Shown here: positions 56,947 to 64,000 of the stretch, in pieces
Layout of the letters: each line of letters starts with the position of its first letter
How positions within the stretch are numbered: the stretch's first letter is position 1
Assembly: GCA_021796225.1 (NCBI GenBank)
Contig: JAJYOL010000004.1
Span: 41,026 to 105,025, forward strand
Origin: Microcaldota archaeon
Lineage (GTDB): Archaea; Micrarchaeota; Micrarchaeia; Micrarchaeales; CABMGC01
Reading direction: 5' to 3'
DNA length: 64,000 nucleotides
The notes under the pieces: generated by a model
Database searches by the model: none
Seen by the model: the letters and a program-made list of their open reading frames with translations, nothing else
Told to the model about the DNA's origin: nothing
Made by a program: the position numbers and the translations under genes

Positions 56947-58062
56947 TCAGGCGAAATCACGTGCGCCGAATATCAGATTCTCTATGAGCGTTTCTGCCGC
57001 TTTCAATTCCTGTTTGGTAATCGATTCGTTTTTCGAATGGGGCATGTTTCCTCCCCTACTCATGCATATTATATTGTCAAACTTTCCGGATATCACGTTC
57101 GCTTCGCATGTCCCGTTAAGCGAATCCAAGTTGAATTCCACGCCCGTCGCAGCAGATGCCTTCTTTGCGAGTTCTACTATCTTATTGCTTGGCTCTATCG
57201 AAAATGCCGGAGCCCCTTCTTCCTCGATTTTCCTTATCGAATAGGTACATCCTGTCTTCTCGCATGCACTGGATGCCGCGTTTTCAATTTCTACCAACCT
57301 TTCATTTATCCGGTTTTGTTCGTATGCCCTGGCTTCTCCCTTCATGACCACCTTTCCGGGAACGACGTTTACAAACGTGCCTCCGGATATGGTTCCTATG
57401 TTAAGCGTGCTTCCATCCTGTTTTTTCCCTATATCGAGCGCAGTAAGCATAATCCCTGCAGCCTTTATGGCATTTGCACCTTTCTCGGGATCCTTCGCCG
57501 CATGAACTTCCTTTCCAGTTATCTCCACGTAAAACGGCATCTGTCCGAGTGCCTTGTTTATGAATGTGCCAGTCTTGTTTGATCCGTCTACTACAAAAAC
57601 AAAATCAACGTGCTCCTTCAGATCGAGAAATCCCGCCCCCATTGAGCCGTTTTCCTCACGCGTCGTGAATGCGGCTATTATCTTTGGGTTGCCGCCTTTC
57701 TTCTTTGCCGATATTATTGCATGCATCAATGGTGCAACGGATGCCTTGTTGTCAGCTCCCAATATGCTGTTTCCATCTGTTTTTATCGTGTCCCCTTCGA
57801 TTATAGGCGTTGTTTTGCCTTGCTCTACGGTATCCATGTGTGCGAGAAACAACAGCGTATGGCCAGAACCGTCTATGGTTGCTATAAGGTTTCCCGAATT
57901 GCTGTCATTATTCTTTCCACTGTCATCGAAATGCGCGTCTATGCCTTCGGCAGCAAGCCTCTCTTTTATATAGTGACCAACATCGAGTTCGTTGCCACTG
58001 GGTGACGGTATAGATACCAATTCCATGAACGTGCTTACTACATCGTGATCTTCATCTGCCAA
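56947..58062 (-). CDS. M20-family (PepT-like) metallopeptidase
   Basis: LLFLAHMDTVEQGK; SILGADNKASVAPLMHAI; AFTTREENGSMGAGFLD. Confidence 0.9.
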   Translation of the reverse strand: MADEDHDVVSTFMELVSIPSPSGNELDVGHYIKERLAAEGIDAHFDDSGKNNDSNSGNLIATIDGSGHTLLFLAHMDTVEQGKTTPIIEGDTIKTDGNSILGADNKASVAPLMHAIISAKKKGGNPKIIAAFTTREENGSMGAGFLDLKEHVDFVFVVDGSNKTGTFINKALGQMPFYVEITGKEVHAAKDPEKGANAIKAAGIMLTALDIGKKQDGSTLNIGTISGGTFVNVVPGKVVMKGEARAYEQNRINERLVEIENAASSACEKTGCTYSIRKIEEEGAPAFSIEPSNKIVELAKKASAATGVEFNLDSLNGTCEANVISGKFDNIICMSRGGNMPHSKNESITKQELKAAETLIENLIFGARDFA

Positions 58063-58109
58063 ATAAACACCTTATGCACCGCGCTGAACGGCGCTCTGCC
58101 GATTAAATA

Positions 58110-58676
58110 TTATTGGGTGTTGCGTGCAACGTTCTTCAACGCGAGAGGGTCCTGTACGAGTTCGTGGTTCTCTGCCTGAGATGCAACCGTGTATCCCAAA
58201 ACATACCACTGCCATACCTGATCATGTCCCACTGTAAGAATCTCTTCCTTCACATGCTGAGGTATCTGATCTGTACTAACCTTTGCAAAACCAAGGCTCT
58301 TCAGAACTTCTTGTCCTTTGCTGTATTCGTTCTTCAGACCTACGAATATTGCTCCAGGTTCCTTCTCATGCACCATGTCCAGAAGGTACTTCTTCAATTC
58401 CATGCTTATTCCCTTCCCGCGCTCCTCTTCCTTCACCACGGAAGACCTGAATTCATGCCATCCGGAGATGGGCCAGGTCGTAACGGCCTGGCATCCGATA
58501 ACTTCCCCACCCTCTTTCCTTGCTACCGCGACCCATCCTTTCCCGATCCATTCCCCAACCTCTTTTTCTGTAAGCGGAAGAACTGCCTTTGTTTTGTCAT
58601 ATTCTGTGTTAACGAGCTTAGCTATGCTTCCTGCATCAGCCTGTGTAGCCAAGCCTACCTTGTAACCGAATTCCAT
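58110..58676 (-). CDS. GNAT-family acetyltransferase
   Basis: GWHEFRSSVVKEEERGKGISMELKKYLLD. Confidence 0.75.
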   Translation of the reverse strand: MEFGYKVGLATQADAGSIAKLVNTEYDKTKAVLPLTEKEVGEWIGKGWVAVARKEGGEVIGCQAVTTWPISGWHEFRSSVVKEEERGKGISMELKKYLLDMVHEKEPGAIFVGLKNEYSKGQEVLKSLGFAKVSTDQIPQHVKEEILTVGHDQVWQWYVLGYTVASQAENHELVQDPLALKNVARNTQ

Positions 58677-58809
58677 CTTGTTTCCTCCTGTATGGCGCTG
58701 CTTGAAAATCATGATATCTGTATTATACAAAGCCGAATGTCCTATATTAACTTTGCGTCGCATTTGTTATAAATTAGCCTAAATTGTATCATTTGATACA
58801 AAACTGCAT

Positions 58810-59301
58810 TCACAATATTTCGGTAAATGTTTCATATCCATGCTCCTGTGCGGTCAATGCGGCACCGTTCTCCAGAAAGAACTCCTGCGGGAGTTCGGCA
58901 TTATCGATTTTAACAAAGCCTTCTCTCTGAAGCATTCCTCTGCTTTTCGCAGCGGAATTCACAAATGCTATTGCACGCCATCCTCTATAATTCTTTCTCA
59001 AATGCCCTATGAGGTGCGTATTGATGCCATTTCCGATATGAAGGCCTCTGTATTGCTTGAGCACGATTGCAGACCTCATTTCAAGGCATTTGCTTTTTTT
59101 CCACATGTTTGCGCCTTCGTGCCCTATGATCTTCCCATCTATTGTTGCGACAAACGAAAGTCCATCGCGTATCCATTTTCTTATAGTGCTCCTTCTTACC
59201 GCCACTACCGCTCCGCTCTCATGCGCTTCGTTCTTTATCATCGTGTGTATGCTGTCCACGTCACGCAGGGTCGACTTTCTGTATTTCGGAGTTGCTGCCA
59301 T
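58810..59301 (-). CDS. GNAT-family acetyltransferase
   Basis: LEMRSAIVLKQYRGLHIGNGINTHLIGHL. Confidence 0.75.
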   Translation of the reverse strand: MAATPKYRKSTLRDVDSIHTMIKNEAHESGAVVAVRRSTIRKWIRDGLSFVATIDGKIIGHEGANMWKKSKCLEMRSAIVLKQYRGLHIGNGINTHLIGHLRKNYRGWRAIAFVNSAAKSRGMLQREGFVKIDNAELPQEFFLENGAALTAQEHGYETFTEIL

Positions 59302-59304
59302 TGC

Positions 59305-61221
59305 CTACATCCTGTCTACGACATCTATGCCCAACAGGCGCAGCATGTCCTTTATCACGGACATTGTTGCGGCGACGAGCGTTACCCTCGCGTCGAGCAG
59401 TTTTCCGGAATTCAGCACCGGCGAAGTTTCATAGAATTTGCTGAATGAAGATGAAACGTCAATGAGATAATCCGTGATTACATTCGGCCTGTATTCAGCA
59501 CATGCCTTTTCCAAGATATCACTGGATTCGGAAAGGAGTTTTATCAAACCGAATTCCGCAGAACTGTCAACTCCTGAGTAATCAACTTTCTCCGGACTCG
59601 GTATGCCGATGCCTGCCTTTTCAATTATCCTGCCTGCCCTAGTATACATGTACATGCAGTACGGTCCGCTGTTTCCGCCAAAATCGAGAGCTTTGTCCCA
59701 GGAGAATGTAAGGATCTTTTCCGGAGCTATCTTTAGAAATTCAAATTTTATTGCTCCCGCAGCTATCACGTTTGCCGTATTATCATCTATGTCTCCCTTT
59801 GTCTTCCTGCTGCTTTCGGCCACTTTCTCCCTTACCTTGTTTTTTGCTTCGTCCATCAGGCTGTCCGCTGTGAAACTCTTCCCTTCGCCTATCCATCCGC
59901 CGCTCCGTCCGCTCAAAGATCCGCTTTCAAGTGCAACCTCGCCGTACGCGACATGCATTATGTTTTTCGCCTGTTCCGGATAGCCCATGAGGCTGAAAAG
60001 CGCCTTGAGAATCAACTGCGAGTATCTCTGTGCGGAGCCGATTACGTTAACCGCTATGTCCGTGTTTCCAAAACTTCCCTCGTTTCCCTTTTCTGCAGTC
60101 GTGAATAACTGTTTTCCATTGCGCTGTTTGCGATCCGTTGCGGAATAATGGAATTCGTCCTTCAATAACCCGAATTTCCACATGTGAAATGCCAAATCCT
60201 TTGCGGAATAGGTTGCGGTTCCGTTGCTCCTTATGAGTACTTTCGTATCCTCTGCGGGGTTCTTGAAATCCATTTCAACTTCCTTCATTTTTTCAAGGTC
60301 CACTACTATGCATCCGGCATATTTTCCTTCGCTTTCCTTATGAAGTACGCCTTTTTTCATTCCGACATCGATGGCGGCTTCGAGAAGTTTCGCCCTTACA
60401 ATATCGCTTTCCCATATCCTCAAATCGTGCGATATTCCGTAATTGAATGCTGTTTGATACTGCGCGTCGACGCATTTTTCACTGACTTCACGGGCAAGCT
60501 TTGATTCCTTGGTGTCGAGATTTTCCATATTCTTCAATATGCCGTTTATCTCTCCCGAAATGTCCTTCTCCTTCATGAGTTTGTTTACCTTGACGTATTG
60601 CTCTCCGAGCCACTGGTCGAACTTCTTATCCGGCGTGTCACTCAGATTCATATATCCCCATATGCTTTCCGCTATCTGGAGTCCTAAATCTTCAATGTAA
60701 TCGTCCCGTTCCACCTTGTATCCGCACCGCTCCATTATGTTTGCAATGGAATCCCCGAGAAGCGCATTCCTCAAATGTCCTATGTGCCACGGCTTGCTCG
60801 GATTGACGCTCGGAAATTCTACAAGCGCTTTTTTACCCGAACCGAGATTGCTCGAAGCGCCTTCCTTCTCTTTTTCCAGTATTTCAGCCAGGACGTTTTT
60901 CGAATATTCCTTGACATCAAAATAAGCGTTTATGTATCCGTTTTCGTTTTCCACTTTCATTATCGGGGACCTTGCTTCAATCGCTTCCGCAACTGATTTT
61001 GCAATGTCCTTCGGGGCCTTTCCTACCTTTTTTGCCAGCATGAAGGATATCGAAGAACTGATGTCGCCATGCGCTTGTTTTTGTCCCGATATGCTTGCGG
61101 TTATTTTCTCCATAGGGATATCCGCATCGGGATATGCCTTGCTTATCACATTGCTAAGCATTTGTGAAAACAATTGCCTTGTCGACTTTCCATAACTGAC
61201 CGTGAAATCACTTATTAACAT
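59305..61221 (-). CDS. argS: Arginyl-tRNA synthetase
   Basis: VEFPSVNPSKPWHIGHLRNALLGDSIANI; C-terminal anticodon-binding domain ending LLGIDVVDRM. Confidence 0.95.
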   Translation of the reverse strand: MLISDFTVSYGKSTRQLFSQMLSNVISKAYPDADIPMEKITASISGQKQAHGDISSSISFMLAKKVGKAPKDIAKSVAEAIEARSPIMKVENENGYINAYFDVKEYSKNVLAEILEKEKEGASSNLGSGKKALVEFPSVNPSKPWHIGHLRNALLGDSIANIMERCGYKVERDDYIEDLGLQIAESIWGYMNLSDTPDKKFDQWLGEQYVKVNKLMKEKDISGEINGILKNMENLDTKESKLAREVSEKCVDAQYQTAFNYGISHDLRIWESDIVRAKLLEAAIDVGMKKGVLHKESEGKYAGCIVVDLEKMKEVEMDFKNPAEDTKVLIRSNGTATYSAKDLAFHMWKFGLLKDEFHYSATDRKQRNGKQLFTTAEKGNEGSFGNTDIAVNVIGSAQRYSQLILKALFSLMGYPEQAKNIMHVAYGEVALESGSLSGRSGGWIGEGKSFTADSLMDEAKNKVREKVAESSRKTKGDIDDNTANVIAAGAIKFEFLKIAPEKILTFSWDKALDFGGNSGPYCMYMYTRAGRIIEKAGIGIPSPEKVDYSGVDSSAEFGLIKLLSESSDILEKACAEYRPNVITDYLIDVSSSFSKFYETSPVLNSGKLLDARVTLVAATMSVIKDMLRLLGIDVVDRM

Positions 61222-61352
61222 GTCCTATTTAGGTTTAAATTGCTTGCTCTAAACGTGCTATTTACTAGCAGTTAACTATCCTGCAAATCTGAACTACATA
61301 GCAACTTAAATATGAGAATAGGCGCAATTTTCATTGTGGAGAAGGTGAGAAT

Positions 61353-62669
61353 ATGCTAACTCTAATAAAGGAAAACCCCCAAAAATCCACTGAGCTTAGA
61401 GGAGTCAAAGGGCTTCTCGAAGTATTCAATTTAATAAATCCATATGGTCGTTGGCCTGTCGAATTGAAACTTCTCAATTCTCGTCTCGAAAGCTTGAAAT
61501 ACTCACTCCAGGATATAGAGAAACTGTGCCCTGAAATAGCGATAACCCCCAATACAGGTTATTTTATCTCTGCTGCAATTAATAACAAAATCGAGGACGG
61601 CGAGACCGTTACGTTGAACTTCAATGGGGCAAAAGTGGATGCAATTGGACGTTTTCGTAAAGGAAATGTGATATTGAAGGGGGATGCAGGAAGTCATGCT
61701 GGAGCGTATATGTCTGGTTCTGCCCGACTCACCATATACGGAAATACTGGGGGATTTGCAGGAGAAGAGATGTCTGGTTCTTCTAAACTTACAATCTATG
61801 GGAATACGAAAGCGTACTTAGGTAACGGAATGAAAGGATCCGCCAGTATCACAGTATACGGAAACGCGGAATACTATGTGGGGGGAGGAATGTCTGGGTT
61901 TTCCCAACTTACCATCCACGGAAATATTACAGAAAAAGTAGGTACTGGGATGAGTGGCTCTGCACATATCATATTATATCCAAACCCTGATTCAGAATTC
62001 AATTTACCTGGTCTTTATGCTAATTTACTAGTTGATCTAGGAGAAAAGTCGTATGGTGGTAGAATAGACGTAAACCCTCCAGAAGGGATGGAGATGCCTG
62101 TTTCTAAAACGTCACACTACGCAGAAATATATACGAATGGCAAGCGTGAACCTACAAACATACTACGTTCCCAACTTAGCGATATTAGCAGAAAACGTTC
62201 TTTACTTAGTGAAGTTTTCAGGAAGATTGAAGGAAAAAATGATTCGTCTGTGGATGCTACTCACGTAATTAGAGAATATGTAAATGAAAGCGGGCTGGTT
62301 TACAGAGGTCTTTCTTTTTATGATGAAGAGGAGCGATCTGAAATCCTATCCCTTGCCCTTACAAAGGGTCTTTTACCTCCAGAGATAGTAAAATATAGTG
62401 GTAAGGGATATGATGGCCAGGTGTGTGTAAGTGCTCTTCTTTACGAATCAAAATGGTTCGCCGACGTTGATTATGGCATTATTTTTGTGATAGGTGCAAA
62501 GGGTTTGGAACTTGCCGACGTATTACATACCAAACAATATATACATGAAGCAGAAATGCGTATCGAATATATACCTCCTGAGAATATAAAAGGGTATTAT
62601 CTGGTTAATTCTAAGGAAATTGCGGGTTATACCGAGGTCAATTCCTACAACGGTCAACAAAGCACATAA
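61353..62669 (+). CDS. GXGXG-like repeat protein with possible ADP-ribosyltransferase-like C-terminus
   Basis: Five exact 20-aa repeats (M-[SK]-G-[SF]...[YH]GN); C-terminal VYRGL ... VSALLYESKWFA ... EAEMRIEYIPPENIKGYYLV; low-GC gene. Confidence 0.65.
   Translation: MLTLIKENPQKSTELRGVKGLLEVFNLINPYGRWPVELKLLNSRLESLKYSLQDIEKLCPEIAITPNTGYFISAAINNKIEDGETVTLNFNGAKVDAIGRFRKGNVILKGDAGSHAGAYMSGSARLTIYGNTGGFAGEEMSGSSKLTIYGNTKAYLGNGMKGSASITVYGNAEYYVGGGMSGFSQLTIHGNITEKVGTGMSGSAHIILYPNPDSEFNLPGLYANLLVDLGEKSYGGRIDVNPPEGMEMPVSKTSHYAEIYTNGKREPTNILRSQLSDISRKRSLLSEVFRKIEGKNDSSVDATHVIREYVNESGLVYRGLSFYDEEERSEILSLALTKGLLPPEIVKYSGKGYDGQVCVSALLYESKWFADVDYGIIFVIGAKGLELADVLHTKQYIHEAEMRIEYIPPENIKGYYLVNSKEIAGYTEVNSYNGQQST
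61683..61985 (+). repeat. Intragenic 60-bp (20-aa) repeat array
   Basis: Repeat Met at residues 120, 140, 160, 180, 200. Confidence 0.85.
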
Positions 62670-62791
62670 CGTCAATATCAACAGCAAATCCTTACTTATT
62701 CGAAGAACGCCTGTACGATACGACTTACAAAACCTTTTAAATTTTGCATGGGATACGATAGTTGCAGGTAACTGAAGATGCAGGTAAGCGA

Positions 62792-63649
62792 ATGGTAAAG
62801 ATATACAAATATAACAACAAACTGGCAATATACCTGCCTTTTGACGTAATAAAAGCTTTAAAACTCGAGGAGAACGACGAAGTCGATTTCTTCAAGATGA
62901 AGGATAACATGTTCATCCTTGCCAAGAAAGCTGATATAACATCATTGCTTGTGGGAAATGCTCCAAGCACGCCTTCATATTCTCCTGTCGCTTCGGATGA
63001 AATGTCCGGTCCCGAGATAGCCGTACTGAAGAAGCTCGACACGCTGCGCTATCAGCAAAGAACGCAGGAAAACGTGGAAAAAATGCTTTCTCCTGAAGAG
63101 AAATCTTACTTGTCACAGTTGCTCAAGAAAAAAGCAGTCACGCTTTTTTCAAATCAAAAAAGCGGGCAGAAGATATACAGCATATCGAAAGGCGTTTATG
63201 ATACTTTTCTGATGCGAAAGCGTCCGCAGGGCGCCGTTGCCGTGCAGCAACCGGTTCCCGTTCCGCGCCAGGTCCCTCAAACAAGATATCCTATACAAAA
63301 AATGGGGCTTGAGGATGAAGGCGTCAAAAAACTCGAAGCCGAAGGATTCATAGTTCTGCAAACCGAAGCGGAAGCGGCTCATGTCTCATCCCTATTGGAA
63401 GACAGCATAAGGCACGGGCAGGTATTCGGAACACGTGCATTCAATAAAAAGTTCTACATACTGATGCGCGCATTTTTGGAGAAGAATTCTGGAGCAATCC
63501 TGAAAGAACTGAGATCCGGGACCAAAAAGGTGTCCGAAATAGTCGAGTCGACAAAAATACCCGAAGGGGGAGTAAGAGGCGTACTTTATTATCTTGCAGA
63601 ATCGGGCGACGTGATAGAAAAAAGACGCGATACGTTCATGCTCACTTAA
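62792..63649 (+). CDS. SpoVT/AbrB-like N-terminal domain protein with winged-helix-like C-terminus
   Basis: MVKIYKYNNKLAIYLPFDVIKALKLEENDEVDFFKMKDNMFILAKK; C-terminal KVSEIVESTKIPEGGVRGVLYYLAESGDVIEKRRDTFML. Confidence 0.65.
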   Translation: MVKIYKYNNKLAIYLPFDVIKALKLEENDEVDFFKMKDNMFILAKKADITSLLVGNAPSTPSYSPVASDEMSGPEIAVLKKLDTLRYQQRTQENVEKMLSPEEKSYLSQLLKKKAVTLFSNQKSGQKIYSISKGVYDTFLMRKRPQGAVAVQQPVPVPRQVPQTRYPIQKMGLEDEGVKKLEAEGFIVLQTEAEAAHVSSLLEDSIRHGQVFGTRAFNKKFYILMRAFLEKNSGAILKELRSGTKKVSEIVESTKIPEGGVRGVLYYLAESGDVIEKRRDTFMLT

Positions 63650-63655
63650 CGCGTA

Positions 63656-63811
63656 TCAGAGCACTGCAAAGTGGTCCAGCAATATTACTATTACGGTAAA
63701 CAATGCCACTGCAAAAAGCACTACCTTTGCATTAAGCATAGGGCCTTTTTCCGGCGCATCGTAAAAGCTGAGTATTCCTGCCTGCTGCTGCGGCGTTGAT
63801 AATGTTGCCAC
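63656..63811 (-). CDS. secG: Preprotein translocase subunit Sec61-beta (SecG-type), GTG start, absent from ORF track
   Basis: MATLSTPQQQAGILSFYDAPEKGPMLNAKVVLFAVALFTVIVILLDHFAVL. Confidence 0.8.
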   Translation of the reverse strand: MATLSTPQQQAGILSFYDAPEKGPMLNAKVVLFAVALFTVIVILLDHFAVL

Positions 63812-64000
63812 TTAATCACGTATATATCATATCTTATTGATATTTAAAAATGTTACGCGCCATTATGTATCGGTAGGAACTTGACATCTACATTGCACCA
63901 CCTCGTCAAACCCCAACCATCACATCTTATATCGCAGGAGGTATGCGATAACGCAGGAAAACACATGTATTTTGACCTTTTTCAGTCCAAAGAACCTGTT

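Overview
This 64 kb window is a densely coded archaeal chromosome segment. It carries a histone, Alba, FEN1, aMBF1, deoxyhypusine synthase, aEF1A, archaeal MAT, CarS, a UbiA prenyltransferase, Sec61-beta and five aminoacyl-tRNA synthetases. Small genes, short intergenic gaps, a class III signal-peptide pilin and a non-canonical tRNA intron suggest a DPANN/Micrarchaeota-like (ARMAN-type) lineage; this placement is inference. Most of the window is core information processing, DNA repair (Ogg-like, Nfo, Nth, EndoQ-like, Ham1, Cas4/EXO5-like) and lipid or lipoate metabolism. Most notable: (1) a tRNA-Arg(CCU) whose T-loop is interrupted by a 29-nt intron that folds into a textbook bulge-helix-bulge; (2) a tandem two-domain Alba protein; (3) a histone whose C-terminal tail is overprinted antisense to a membrane glycosyltransferase gene; (4) a low-GC gene with five exact 20-residue GXGXG-like repeats joined to a possible ADP-ribosyltransferase-like C-terminus; (5) a near-identical ~0.8 kb segmental duplication that truncates one Lrp-like gene and abuts another; (6) a GC-rich structured RNA candidate upstream of aEF1A; (7) three short genes missing from the ORF track (a 50-aa zinc finger, a 42-aa basic protein, Sec61-beta). 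No CRISPR array, rRNA or transposase was seen.
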